A stretch of 64,000 nucleotides of DNA from Epiperipatus broadwayi (GCA_028023455.1 JAQFVV010006474.1:372001-436000), one strand, 5' to 3'. Shown: positions 1-10,605, counted from the first letter of the stretch. Numbers and translations are program-made. Notes: generated by a model not told the origin, from the sequence alone.

Positions 1-165
1 TTATCTTTGCCAACTCTATGCCTTTATATCTAAATATCCCTTTTCCTAAACCCAGCATAAAAACCAAGTACCCACTTTTCGCATATTCACTTTGTTTCAT
101 TTATTCTCCCAAATATCATTGTTTGCATCCTTTCTGCCTGTAGACATTTACATTCAATTAACAGA
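1..165 (-). mobile_element. LINE 3' coding fragment (family F, copy a), cut by window edge
   Basis: Read on the minus strand this matches, at DNA level, the C-terminal coding part of the LINE fragment at 47236-47860 (shared stretches include AAACCCAGCATAAAAACCA on the plus strand). It corresponds to the region just after that copy's CCHC knuckle. The 3' end lies off the left edge of the window. The other side stops near 165, where a second copy begins. No open frame survives. The family assignment rests only on the similarity inside this window. Confidence 0.6.
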
Positions 166-355
166 TATGATGTGATGTGATGTATTGTGGCTTCTCCTTA
201 AACGAAGTCAAGAATACTTCAGCAATTATGCCCAGATAAACCGGTTAGCCACTTTATTTCCATTCCCCACTCTAAATTTTCCCATACTCTGCTCTATCCC
301 ATTTCCACAACATAATCTTTGTCAACTCTATAACCTTTATATATAAATCTCTTAA
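166..355 (-). mobile_element. LINE 3' end (family F, copy b)
   Basis: A second copy of the same LINE 3' end. On the plus strand it starts with a short TGATG-type repeat (GATGTGATGTGATG), the element's 3' tail, followed by CTCCTTAAACGAAGTCAAGAAT, which is shared almost exactly with 47250-47275. It continues through the last codons and is truncated near 355. Copies a and b abut in the same orientation, so one probably inserted beside or into the other, or the locus was partly duplicated. The elements are not intact. Confidence 0.6.
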
Positions 356-539
356 GTGCCACCGATAGAAAATGCAAAAATTAAAAGAAATAATTAAATG
401 ATTTTATTGTTCAAGTGTTTATAAAAAGTTCAGCACCAGACATCCAGGATTTCATCCATGGACTTTAGTTTGGGAATCTGCTATCTAGAACTGGGTCAAA
501 CCATACAAAGTATCTTAAATATGTCTTCTAGTATCAAAC

Positions 540-2030
540 AATTAAGTTTTCTCATCATCATTTTTAGTCATCATCAATCCATTACATCTCTTCTTTAATT
601 CTACTACTTTGATGCATATCTTCTCTTCTAATGAACACCAGTGAACTTCCTTATTTTATCCATCCATATTATGTATAGTTTTTATTTCTTCTTTTGCAGT
701 TTCTTGGAATCTTATTTTAAACATCAACTATTCATCTGTTATTATTTGTTCTAACATTATGTCTGACTTTGTTCCACTTTATTCTCAATTCTTCCAATGA
801 TGTTTATGACACTAGTTTTTTTTTTCCACCAACGCACTTTATTTTCAATTTCTTCTTGTTATTTCTTTCATATATAATATCTTCATATTTTATTAAGTGG
901 TCTGAAATGTCTGTATTCTTTTATTGTTGAGTGTCCAAAACTGAGATCCATAAGTAAAAACTAGTAAAACACATCTTTTAAAAATTTCTTTTCAAACATA
1001 ACATATTTTCTTTTCATGTTAAGTTATTTTTACTGAAACCACATCTTTCAAGATTTAATTCCATGATTAATTTCAATCATAATGTTACTGTTTGTTTCAA
1101 GTATCTGCAAAATATTTGTAATTGCTAGCATTTTCTAATTTATGATTATGAGTCCTTTTCTTCTCATCTGAGAATATCAATTGAATATTACTTTAGATTT
1201 TTCAACATTAACTTTAGTCCTATTTGCTTACATTTATTTGCAAAAACTTCTACACCATCTTCAAAATCTGTATGACTTAAATAATCTCCATTTACTTTTA
1301 CTTTCTTAGCTTTTCATATCAATCTACCAAATACTTTTTTGTAAAATTACAGTAAAAAATATTAGATATATAAAATCATCCTATCCTACATCTTTCTAAA
1401 TTTTAGTCTTCTTAGTATTACTACATAATATAATCATTGTTGTAGTATTTTGATAAATATTCTTCAAATCATAACAATCTCATGGATCTATAGCTTAATG
1501 ATTCAATGGTGTAATCATCCTAAAAATGCATCTAGAATCAAATGCATTTTCATGATCTACAAATCCAAGGCATAATGTTAACTCACATTTATTGGATATT
1601 TCTATGACTTTTCTAAATACATGGGTATGATCCACTGTGTTAAAAGCACTTTTAAATCTAGATCTTTTTCTTAGTTGGGTATAATGCAAAATTCATAGTA
1701 AATGAATTGTAACTCTGTTGATAAAGATTCAAGATCGATATGTCTGTAATTTCTATTATTTTTTATTACCTTTCTTAAATATCAATATTTCTTTTGCATT
1801 TTTCCAATTATTTGGTACATTTTTATCATTTAGATTTTTGAGACATAATTTCACTAACAATTTTTCTGTCTCTTCACCTACTTCCTTTAAGATATTAATA
1901 ACAATTGTGTTATTTTCTAGAGTTTATCCCTTCTTCATGATTTAATTGTATGTCTCACTTTTTCTTTTATAATGCTTGAATATTCAAAAGATGTAATAAT
2001 TATAGGAAAAACATTGTTTTTTGTATTTTA
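540..2030 (-). mobile_element. Non-LTR retrotransposon (GAT-tailed LINE), decayed RT and C-terminus
   Basis: Minus-strand reading gives a broken reverse transcriptase. Near 1950-1740 lies the N-terminal RT region, with VRHTIKS and later NNWKNAKEILIFKKGNKK, matching the family pattern of a thumb-side 'WKNA-hhhLHKKGDKK' block. At 1690-1500 is FNTVDHTHVFRKVIEISNK followed by GFVDHENAFDS, which corresponds to RT block A (usual form FVDYEKAFDS). The lower coordinates, down to 540, match at DNA level the C-terminal end of the copy at 9031-9480. The 3' end has a CATCAT-type tail near 545-575, i.e. GATGAT on the coding strand. There are several frameshifts and stops, and the catalytic YADD block is not visible. 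This is a dead copy, clade uncertain (endonuclease-RT elements ending in GATGAT repeats, common in invertebrates). Confidence 0.75.
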
Positions 2031-2214
2031 TTTTTATGTAATTTTTTATAGAGCTCATCCACATATTAAAATGAGGCCACCTCTACTTTTAATAATAGTT
2101 ATTTCTTTTATTTTTCTTGCATATTATCTATTTCTATTTTTAAAAAATCAAATCAGATGTCACATGACCTAATTTAATAAGCTTGTGTTTACAAATGTTA
2201 TATATAGAGCTTGC

Positions 2215-2335
2215 ATAACAAGCTTTGAGAATACCAGCTGGTCTGAGGAGAAGGATAACGATAGAAATTTTGAGTTCTATCTCTTTCAGCACTTATAAAA
2301 ACAAAGCTTGCTTAAAGCTATTGGTAAGCTCCATC
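2215..2335. repeat. Probable second copy of hairpin family E, decayed
   Basis: The right end (AAGCTATTGGTAAGCTCC) matches the right arm of the hairpin at 2833-3053 (GAGCTATTGGTATGCTCC). The centre contains ACCAGCTGGTCTGAGG, which resembles the palindrome next to the hammerhead-like core of that element (CCAATTGGTCTGCG). The remaining sequence is too diverged for a firm alignment by eye. Confidence 0.35.
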
Positions 2336-2337
2336 TA

Positions 2338-2366
2338 GTGATATATATATGTATATATATATATAA
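2338..2366. repeat. (AT)n microsatellite
   Basis: Short run of alternating A and T, directly beside the family E remnant. Confidence 0.85.
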
Positions 2367-2486
2367 TAACATATCTACATTTTTAAAAAAAAGTTATTTT
2401 TTTTAATTATTTGACAAGTAGATATTAGATTTTGTCATAACATAAAAGGCAATATATGACACGATATCCAGAAGTGTCTGTCATTA

Positions 2487-2520
<34 letters not shown>
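2487..2520. repeat. Compound (TA)n(TG)n microsatellite
   Basis: An alternating TA run passes directly into an alternating GT run, a common compound dinucleotide array. Confidence 0.9.
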
Positions 2521-2832
2521 ATTTGTTTAAAATAGATACATTTAAATTCTTGGAAAAATAAAATATTTAGTCAGGTTACATTTTAGACAATTTTATTTTA
2601 ATTTTAAACCAATTTTTTTAATTAACCCTCTCCCCCAGCATGTATTTTATTTTCAAAAATAATTGATTTATTAGGAAACCTACAAATCATAAACTAAAGC
2701 CATGTGAGAACTTGTCTAGAGATGCCTAAATTACCCACAATTCTTCATCAAACAAGAATTTATTGGTAACATAATGAGAATATTTAGTCTCATTCCCCTA
2801 GTTCACTATTTAACTAAAATAACATGTTATAA

Positions 2833-3053
2833 TATGTAATATATGGAGTGTACCAATAGCTCAAACAAACTCTTAATTGATAAATGCAGTAAAAGAAAAT
2901 ATTTAAAATCTTTATCTAGAACATTCGCAGACCAATTGGTTTCGAGCTTTTGGCTCACCTCAGTGAGGTTAGATTTTAAATATTTTCTCTTACCATACTT
3001 ATCAATTAAGAGCTTGTTTGAGCTATTGGTATGCTCCCTGTATTACATATTTG
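2833..3053. repeat. Foldback hairpin element, family E
   Basis: Long imperfect inverted repeat. The left arm from about 2833 (AATATGTAATATATGGAG) pairs with the right arm ending near 3053 (CTCC..GTATTACATATT). Inner arm segments such as CAATAGCTCAAACAA and AGAAAATATTTAAAATCT have full complements on the right. The unpaired centre, about 2913-2970, holds a hammerhead-like core on the minus strand. The arms would form one very long stem continuing ribozyme stem I. It could be a foldback or MITE-type DNA element, or a non-autonomous retroelement. Function beyond the structure is unknown. Confidence 0.7.
2930..2963 (-). ncRNA. Hammerhead-ribozyme-like core, family E (decayed)
   Basis: On the minus strand the order is CTGAGGT, then GAGC-CAAAA-GCTC (a 4-bp stem II with a 5-nt loop), then GAAA, then CCAATTGG (a palindromic stem III), then TC, the expected cleavage position. 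This is the order of a type I hammerhead. The conserved CUGANGA is damaged: a 3-nt deletion turning CTGATGAGG into CTGAGG would explain it, which is an inference. The stem II, GAAA, short palindromic stem III and UC arrangement is hard to get by chance. This copy is probably inactive. Confidence 0.5.
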
Positions 3054-3059
3054 TAAATA

Positions 3060-3700
3060 TAAGCTCGTAAAAGCAATGTCACACTATATATGACTTGCTT
3101 TATTGATTATTGATTATTATAATATGTTATATAATAGCCAAATTTTGAATTAATTCAAGTATCATAGAACCAGTTTTAGAAGACTTTCCTTCATTATCTA
3201 ATCTAAACGTTATCACCACTAACTACAATTAAAAAGAACTATAATATATTTCATGTAAATTGTTTAAAATAAATACATATTTAGGCACTTTATTAATGTA
3301 AATAATTCATTAAATTTTGGGACATATCATTATATATTTATATGCTCATCACTCATGTTTATTATTGAATTAAATGAAGAGTTGGTTATTTTTGAAAATA
3401 AATATTATGATCCTGAGATTTAACAATTTTAATAATATTATTATCTGTCATATTGTTTAATTGTTTGAGTGGGAAGATTGTTTTTTATATAGTGATTTCC
3501 GGCATTTGAGCATTGAAAAGACAAGGATTTACTATTCTTGAAAATAACATTTTCATTCACAGCTAACTTATCTTTGTTTCAGATTAAGGATTTAATGAAC
3601 ACTTTTATATAAGAAAAGACTCTTCACAACAAACATTACTGTTAAAAATCAGTTTTTTTAAATAAAATATTTGTTTTTTTAGCAGTATGATTAATGTGAA
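3060..3700. other. AT-rich stretch, nothing recognised
   Basis: No coding, RNA or repeat signal recognised. Short open frames (for example 3605-3820 minus) are low-complexity and lack coding character. Confidence 0.5.
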
Positions 3701-3709
3701 GAGTTTGCT

Positions 3710-4345
3710 GTTAAATAAAAAATGACTACTATTAACCAAATGAGCAGTGATTATTTTATTGGCCGAGTAATTCACAAACTCAACTGTCAAAATATATTCA
3801 TCTTTTAATATTATATTCACTTTAGATTCATTTGTAAAAAGTATGTAATAATTTGTCAGGTTATGAAAGTGAACGAAAGTTTTTTCAAAAATAAATTTCT
3901 ATTTATAATTATAAAAATATTTGATAGCGGCAAATGTAAAACAAATGTTACTGACCAACCAGAAAGTTTTGATGACGTCAGTTATTTCTTTGCCAATTTT
4001 ACATTGTGTAGATAAGTAAATAATTTTTGCTAAAGTCTTAACTATTTTTCTAAAATAATTTTATTTTTAGCATATTTTATCAAAATAATTTATAATATGT
4101 CAAAAAATACATCAAAAAATACTTTTAAAATGGTCTAAAACATTCGTTTATCACTTTTGAAATAAAAGAAAAGAAATCATAGCAGTTTCATTTTGACAAG
4201 CGGCTCTCTTTGAACTTGATGGTTACAGCCAATCAAAATGAAGAATGTTCTGTATCCTCCCTTTGTTAGACCTTTATGTCAGTTTTATTGATTTTTTACT
4301 TGCAAAATGATTCAAGAGAGGGCAGCATCTTATGGAACTTTTTTT
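3710..4345. repeat. Copy of the piggyBac-like MITE family, without ends
   Basis: This stretch is similar over most of its length to the interior of the TTAA-flanked element at 49644-50418. Shared landmarks in the same order are TTATGAAAG.GAACGAAAGTT, TTTCAAAAATAAATT, a CCAATCA box, TTGATTTTTTACTTG and AGAGGGCA.CATCTTA. The 12-bp terminal repeats seen in the other copy are not found here, so both ends are lost or diverged. Confidence 0.65.
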
Positions 4346-4880
4346 AATCTTTAAAAAGAGCACAAAATCTTTACTATAGCTTAAAAAATAACTGAATTCA
4401 AGCTACTTGAATCAGCTTTGAGTCATCTTGTAACAATCATGAAAAAGGTTTTAAATAAGAAATGCCAATTTCATTATTTTTTTAATAATTATAAGGTAAT
4501 TTTAATATTTTATAATCTATTGTTTATAAAATTCATTTTACTGATAGAAATGTACTGAAGAATTTTTTTTTGCTAAAATATGTTTTTTAACCTGAAAGCT
4601 GAAAACAAAATATTTTGTTTGATCTTTTTTTAAAAAAAAACACTTATATTTACATAAGTGCATTAAAGAGTACAAAAATGCATTAAAATACAAATATATA
4701 ACATTTCTTTAGTTTTCACAAATAAAAGCATGGTATGATTATATTTAAAAGTCAGATTCTAATGAATTAATTAAGCAAATTTGCATTTTGTGCCTACGCT
4801 GAATGAATTAGATTGATTCATCAAAATGAGTCTGATTGTTTGAAAATTTTACTTTTAAACATAGTTCCATACATTTATTT
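4346..4880. other. AT-rich stretch, nothing recognised
   Basis: Homopolymer-rich AT sequence with no recognisable gene or repeat match inside the window. Confidence 0.5.
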
Positions 4881-4970
4881 GTCAAGCATTGGTGGTTGAA
4901 TTGTCAGCACAGCTGCCTTACAAGCAGTTGTCCCAGGTTTGCAGGTTCGCTTCCCAGCCGATGCTTTGAC
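4881..4970 (+). repeat. tRNA-Val-like element, copy 1
   Basis: This reads as a tRNA-like cloverleaf. GCATTGG at the start pairs with CCGATGC near the end (7-bp acceptor, one G-T). An A-box region (GGTGGTTGAATTGTCAGC) and an anticodon arm GCTGC-CTTACAA-GCAGT with anticodon TAC (Val) follow. A B-box-like GGTTCGCTTCC lies in a T arm enlarged by about six bases (TTTGCA). Flanking GTCAA and TTGAC extend the acceptor pairing outward. It is followed by ACATGA and an A-run. Three relatives lie at 10634, 24986 and 37196. The enlarged T loop argues against a working tRNA, so a tRNA-derived mobile element is more likely. Confidence 0.7.
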
Positions 4971-4984
4971 ACATGAAAAAAAGC

Positions 4985-5575
4985 TAAAGAAAATTTATTT
5001 TTTAGTGTACTTATGTGATTAAAAGCATTCTTTAATTTTTATATTTAAATTACAAATAAAATATTAAGTGATAATTATTGAAAAACTTCAAATGTCTGCA
5101 TTAATCAATAAATTCATTATATTATTTAGATATATCCAAGAACTGATTAATCTAGTAGACTGTAAAAAATAGTAAAGTATTACTCAGGCTTGATTATTTT
5201 TAGTATTCAATTTGTTAAATAATAATTGATTCAAATACTGACTTCATATGACTTTTGAAATGTTAGGAAGAATACTTAGAAATGCTGATTGTGTGGCTGT
5301 AAAGTTGAATAAAAATTGTTTCCCCATAGATAGAGGTCATGATGATGATTTGACCAACTGTAAAAAAGTTTTGCACTAGAGTGAAGCTTACCTAGTATTT
5401 TACGAACAAGTAGAATGTCAGTGATATCTATAAAGATAATATTTTACCTGTTTGTGTGATGATGAAACTTTAATTGAAATTATATCTTGGGCTGTTTCCC
5501 TCATTTAGTTAAAATATTAAAAGCTTTTAATATTATTCAAACTTTTTAAAACTTTGTTCAAACATATTCAACTGT
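4985..5575. other. AT-rich stretch, nothing recognised
   Basis: No coding or RNA signal recognised. Confidence 0.5.
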
Positions 5576-5579
5576 TAGT

Positions 5580-5830
5580 ATAAAATACAATGTTTCAAGG
5601 AGTAGTATTTTCTCTTCTTTAAGGTTTCTGAGTTAACCAGTGACAGTGTAGCATGAGGATTGACCCCATGACATTTATATTTGTTGATAATGATTTTAAG
5701 ATAATACTCAAATTACTTAGATCATTCTTCTAAATGACAGCACTCAGTAAAAATTTTATATAATTATCTATGAAGATTTACCAGATTTTTCAATTTTTTA
5801 AGGGCAAGATTAATAAACCCATAAACCAAC
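5580..5830 (-). repeat. Dispersed repeat family C (tRNA-derived SINE-like), decayed copy
   Basis: Aligns by eye with 27590-27895. Both share a CAGTGACAGT.. motif followed by GCATG.GGATT and a later run TTTTATAT.ATTATCTATGA, with a terminal TTCTAAG/TTTTAAGGGCAA.ATT segment. The better copy shows tRNA-type A and B boxes on the minus strand; here they are largely eroded. It directly adjoins family B on its right. Confidence 0.5.
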
Positions 5831-5854
5831 TTAATATGATAATCCATCATATCA

Positions 5855-6095
5855 CATGCCCACCACCTCTTATGCTTGTGTATAACTGTTGTTAAAACAG
5901 GCAAAACTCACTATATATATTACCACACACAGCAAGCTAGAGTAATCAATAGATGCCAGAAGGCTTGTGCATAAAATCCCCATCTAGTGCCTACTCATCC
6001 AATATCCCCAGACTAGTTTCTGGCTTATGGCCTTCGTCAGTGAGAAGCCTTGGATGTGAGAGCACTGCACCTCTTTTTGCCTGTTTTAATAATTC
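5855..6095 (-). repeat. Dispersed repeat family B with hammerhead-like core
   Basis: Member of a family also seen at 21385-21720 (inverted pair), 22045-22315 and 51355-51500. On the plus strand the shared landmarks are CTTATGCTTG, AAAACAGGCAAAACTC, AGAAGGCTTGTGCATAAAAT and GAGAAGCCTTGG. The functional orientation appears to be minus, where the hammerhead-like core lies at 5999-6053. Pieces of the same family also lie beside the Penelope-like element (29735-29780), suggesting that family B derives from the terminal repeat of such an element. Confidence 0.7.
5999..6053 (-). ncRNA. Candidate hammerhead ribozyme, family B (best copy)
   Basis: On the minus strand: outer stem I CCAA, inner stem I CTCA, core CTGACGA (fits CUGANGA), stem II GGC-CATAA-GCC, GAAA, then CTAG, TC and the return strand TGGG then TTGG. 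Stem I forms as CUCA/UGGG plus CCAA/UUGG around an internal loop, as in natural type I hammerheads. Stem III is only the self-complementary ACUAGU, the very short kind that works through dimers. One oddity is an A on each side of stem II where a G-C pair is usual, which may weaken cleavage. Predicted cleavage follows the C of GUC. Confidence 0.55.
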
Positions 6096-6443
6096 ATCGT
6101 ATTTAGAAACCACTCACTAACCATCCATATAAAAAAATAAAGAAATCAGAAGTAATATAAATAAATATGCAAGATTTTTACTAGCCATTAGTCTTGGTAG
6201 AATTATTACATTTTGATTTGCAAATGTCAAACTTACTTTACCCACAACCCCCCCCCCTTCCCTAGGTTGAACACATTAATGGTTATCATTAATCATTTAT
6301 TAAACTAGAAATTATCTCTAACCCGGACAAACTTTAAATCAGTTAAAGATTAACATATCCGTTTGTTTATTAAATACACAGACTGGATTAATCCAACACA
6401 TTTTTAAACATATAAATAAAAATACACAGAAAGAGAAATGACC

Positions 6444-6500
6444 CCCAAGATGGATTTTATGCTATACCAGCACTCATCAGTTGACAGATCGCTACCTCTT
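6444..6500 (-). repeat. Family A hammerhead-repeat fragment
   Basis: On the minus strand CTGATGA is followed by the stem II hairpin GTGCTG-GTA-TAGCAT, but the essential GAAA is AAAA, so this copy should be inactive. The rest of the family A unit is not clearly preserved. Confidence 0.6.
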
Positions 6501-6524
6501 ACATACATGTTATCATTTATTCAG

Positions 6525-7900
6525 TATGTGTCAATGGTAAATTGTAATAAAGCAGATAATTAGAACTTCTTTTTAAATTTAGTATTCATAAATCCAATAA
6601 TCAGTTATCAAATAACACGCTATTTGTCACTGATCAGATTTGCATAATATGAAGAAAAAGGATGTATAATATGACTTGAAAAATTGATTTATATCCTAAT
6701 CAGTGTGTTTATTAACAGCTGGACGTATTTACGTTTTGAATTTTTTTTAAAACCTTTAATTAAATTCAACTACACGATGAAAATAGTAAACGTAAAATTA
6801 CAGAATCTTAATTATTTTTAAATCATTAGCATAATAAAGCTTTTCAGATGAATTATTTAAGAGTTTTCTATCAATTCGACGCAGCAAAAAGAAACTAATA
6901 AAACGAAGAGATAAATAAAACATTTTTTATGATATAAATATAATTTGTAGTGTATATATTTTATATTCCTTTTTTATTACTATTTTATTGTTAAATTTTT
7001 GTTTATGAATTTTGATTTTATAAATTCTATTTCTAAAAAAAATCGACAAAAGCCATAAAATTAAGTTATTACAAAAAGGGCACAACAATCCAAAACTGGG
7101 TACTAACCTGAAGATTAATAATCACTAATTTAATATTATGCTGATTTCTCTGATTTACATTCCTTGATATTATTGACATATTTTTTAGCACCAGGAACAA
7201 CATTATAAGCAATAATTAAAAAATAATGACCATCAGATAGTAGTCTAATCCATTTAGTTTTTAACTTATTAGTCTTTTTTGTAGTTTGTCAATGTTTATG
7301 AATTCTGACACTATTAATTCTTATCTTTCAATTTAAATATTTAGGTTTTTGAAATTTTTAATCCATAAAAGTTTAATTAATAAGATAATACTAAAAAATG
7401 AGCACCGAGTAAGAACAGTGTAAATCAGGTTCTTTGGAGAAGACCCAATACTACATATACATAGGTTGTTTAAAGAGTAATTGATTTTGCCCATTATTTA
7501 TATTCCAAAAATTTACAAATGTCCATATTTTAAAAATCTATTTCATATGTGATGCACAGTTTATAACTGTGTGCATTTAAATATATATTTTATTTTAGTA
7601 ATAGATAAAAGTTGTCATCAATAATGGCATATGTTAATAAATAGCTTATAAAACTTGTTTCAAGAAAACTGCCTTTATTAGCCATGTCAACACACTCTCA
7701 TTATTCTCAAATCAAATTAAACATAATCTTAATTATATTAAACAGATTACTCTTGTTTTATTTCAAAGTGTAAAAAAACCAACAACATGATTATTAAATG
7801 TGATATTTTTCATATTAATAAACACATACATAATTATATTCAGGATAGTTAGTCATAATAATCAATTTCACTTTTTTTTTCAACAATTCTTTATAATTAA
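6525..7900. other. AT-rich stretch, nothing recognised
   Basis: About 1.4 kb of AT-rich DNA with no recognised gene, RNA or repeat match inside the window. Confidence 0.5.
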
Positions 7901-7904
7901 TATA

Positions 7905-8043
7905 TTGTAATAGGATGGGAAGATGGAGTGAACCTGGGTGAACATGGGTTAATGGCAAAAAATATTTCATAATATAATAAGTAAATAATAAAGCAATTTT
8001 AAATTGAGATATTATTAAAAATGTTAAAGCAATGTTTAACATT

Positions 8044-8079
<36 letters not shown>

Positions 8080-8091
8080 TTGAATAGATAA

Positions 8092-8129
<38 letters not shown>

Positions 8130-8535
8130 AAACTTTATCTATTCAAGGAGAGAGAGAGAGAGAGCATGAGATCAAAATATCTCTCTGAAAGATCAGCCAG
8201 CTAATCTTCAGAGCAACTAAAAGGATAATTATACATCAATCAACATTATAATAAGTCAAAGTAAGTATGAGTAATATTTCAAGTAATAGCAATCATCATC
8301 AAGAATAATCCATCAAAAGAAATCAACAGTCAATCTTGTGACTGGATTGGAAATGGGTCTTCTATAGACCAGGCTAACTCTTGAGCCATTGCCAGTTTGG
8401 GGCAATTACTTAACAATTAATTTGGTGACACAAACTAAGTTCTCATCCATCAGAATATATAACAATAAAAATGATAAAATCAATAATACTGGGGCATTAA
8501 AACATGCTGATCATCATCATTTCTCTCGCTACATA
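7905..8535. repeat. Dispersed repeat family G, copy 1
   Basis: Aligns with 26010-26625 over about 600 bases. Shared landmarks in order are GAATGAACCTGGG-type sequence, AGAGCATGAGATCA, TGAGAGATCAGCC, TTGTGACTGGA.TTGAAATGGG followed by TAGACCAGGCTAAC, ACACAAACTAAGT.CTCATCCAT, and ATTAAAACATGCTGATCATCATC. The present copy is interrupted by an AT microsatellite hairpin at 8045-8148. No protein frame and no clear terminal repeats are visible. The element type is unknown. Confidence 0.6.
8045..8148. repeat. (AT)n arrays flanking a 19-bp inverted repeat
   Basis: Two alternating AT arrays bracket CCTTGAATAGATAAAGTTT (8078-8096), whose exact complement lies at 8130-8148. The intervening AT array is itself self-complementary. 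The whole could extrude as a cruciform. A GA run follows at 8148-8163. Confidence 0.9.
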
Positions 8536-8539
8536 GTAT

Positions 8540-9030
8540 TTTTTTAGTTTTCATACGTTAATGACTCAATCTAACAAAGTTGTATCATTTTAGCCACCAT
8601 TGTGATGTTAGGTGGTGCTTAAATACTTAAATGCAAGAGTTCTTACTAAACAAAAGTTCACTTGATTGAATATCTAAAATTTGTGTAATGGCGAACTATT
8701 AAACCGTCACATTATGGGATAGAATAAAACATGTTTTCTCTCTGTTTAATGCTATTGATATTAAATATATTTTATGTTTTTTAAGTAAATTTTGATGATC
8801 AATTTATTTTAATAATTATTCTGCACCATTGAGCATTATAAATTTTTTATAATACATTTGTTGTTCGAGTATACTTGGGTTTGTTAAATAGAAGGAATAA
8901 TATTTTCCAGCCTTTTGTTTTGACATTCTAATTTGCCAAGGTCATATTGTATCTTTCTGAATGGGTTATTATTTCATCATGGTGTTATCCATGATATTAG
9001 TGTTACTTTACTTCGGGTTTTAATTAATAT
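8540..9030. other. AT-rich stretch, nothing recognised
   Basis: No supported feature seen. Confidence 0.5.
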
Positions 9031-9480
9031 CATCATCATCATCAATCATTATCAATCCACTTCAGGATGAAGGCCTCTCCAAGTTCAATCCATTTTTTTC
9101 TATCTTTACCTTCTCTTCTCCACATCACCCCTGCACACTTTCTTATTTCATCCATCCATCTCATATGTGGTCTCTTTTTGGGTCTTTTACAATCTCTTGG
9201 AATCCAGTTTAACATTTCAATTGTCCATCTATTATCATCTCTTCTAGAAATATGTCCAGCCCAACTCCACTTCAGTCTTTTATTTTTTTCAATGAGGTCA
9301 GTAACACCTGTTTGTTCTCTTACCCATACATTGTATTTTCGATCTCTTTTTGTTACTCCCAACATGCATCTTTCCATACTTCTTTCAGTGATCTGAAGTC
9401 TCTGTATTGCTCTTCTATTAAGTATCCAAGTCTCAGATCCATAAGTAAGAACTGGTAAAACACATTTATTAAAAACGTAA
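9031..9480 (-). mobile_element. Non-LTR retrotransposon C-terminus with GAT-repeat tail
   Basis: A 111-codon open frame (9377-9042 minus) encodes the far C-terminus of an endonuclease-reverse transcriptase polyprotein. It reads MLGVTKRDRKYN.., then LIEKNKRLKWSWAGHISRR, DDNRWTIEMLNWIPRD, KRPHMRWMDEIRK and WIELGEAFI, the familiar basic tail block (WAGHV-R-DDNRW..R-P-RW-D-I) of invertebrate LINEs of this kind. Upstream codons to 9480 give the 'VLPVLTYGSETW' region, degraded. The 3' end has GAGAGGCCTTCATCCTGAAG followed by a GATGATGATG tail. It is 5' truncated and is the best preserved of four related fragments here. Confidence 0.85.
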
Positions 9481-10400
9481 TTAAAGACTTAAGCTGTATT
9501 TAGCATTGCTTGCTCATGATAGCATTGAAAACTTATATTTTGCTTTGTCATACTTATTCTCCAGAAGTTCTGGATTCTTCGTATAACTTGTCCCAGAATG
9601 AGGCTTGGTTGTGACAGACTCATAATAACATTAGATTGTTGAGGCTCTGAATGGGATAATGTCATCAAGATCAGACCATGACATCCTTATGAATCATCTC
9701 TCCAAACATCACTCTGTCATAAATATTGACATTGGATATATCGATGGCATTTAAGTGAAAATGACAAAATTTTGAAACTCTCTTATCGAGAATATTAAAG
9801 AACATATGGTAAAATGGTATTACATAAAGAAGGCAAATATTATTATGACAGAATAAGATGATTTCACAACTCATAATGAAATAATAGAAAGCATCAAATT
9901 AAATGCAAATTGCTCCTCGTGATGTGTTTTCACTAAAGTACCCTTGCCTATCAACAATAGATAAGTACAGAGAATCTTGGATGTATATATGAAATATGAT
10001 TTAGTTTAAATTTGTGAATGATTTGTACAATCTCAATATCTTGTTTTAATTATTTTTGAAGTCCAGTGATGATTGTTGATAACATTATTGATTCCCTTAC
10101 ATCTTTAGCAGAGAATTCATATGAGGAAATATCTATTAATTAGAAATAAACTTTACTATATTCTAATTATTTAAAAAGTTATATATTGTATTTCATCTTT
10201 AAATTTAATTAAAGATTTATACTATTGAGAAAACAAACTTAATATCTCAAAGATAAAAAGTAATTTTCTGATATTCAAAAATTGTAGGATAAATTATAGC
10301 AATATTTAATAAGTAGACAATTTTGGAATGTGAAGTCAATCATTTGAATTTGCTATAGATTTAATATTTAAATATATGCATATTGTCTATTCTAAACAAT
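9481..10400. other. AT-rich stretch, nothing recognised
   Basis: Short open frames (for example 9671-9874 minus) show no family resemblance. Confidence 0.5.
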
Positions 10401-10407
10401 GTAATTA

Positions 10408-10605
10408 TAAGGGACTTGAATTCAAACTTTCAAGCTCCCTACATTTATCCAATCTATCCTATACATGTGAAAAAGATTAATTATCTCAATATACATATTT
10501 TGTGCTAAACCAGCACTCATCAGTTGATCCTGATCACCATATTCCATACATATATACAATCAGTGCTCAGTTTATATTAAGATAGCAAAAGATTTAGTAA
10601 ATTTG
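10408..10605 (-). repeat. Family A hammerhead repeat, partial
   Basis: Starts with the family's tRNA-like end (GGGACTTGAATTCAAACTTT on the plus strand, the complement of the B-box-like stretch). It runs through the hammerhead region at 10500-10550 to the CAGTGCTCAGTTTATATTAA motif. On the minus strand CTGATGA and the stem II hairpin GTGCTG-GTT-TAGCAC are intact, but GAAA is AAAA, so cleavage should be lost. Confidence 0.75.

Noticed and set aside
4881-4970. Functional tRNA-Val gene
   Set aside because: The T arm is enlarged, relatives are dispersed and mutated, and flanking sequence is conserved with them, so a tRNA-derived repeat is more likely.
9067-9458. Two plus-strand open frames of 109 and 68 codons
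   Set aside because: They are shadows of the LINE C-terminal frame on the minus strand, which has clear family motifs.
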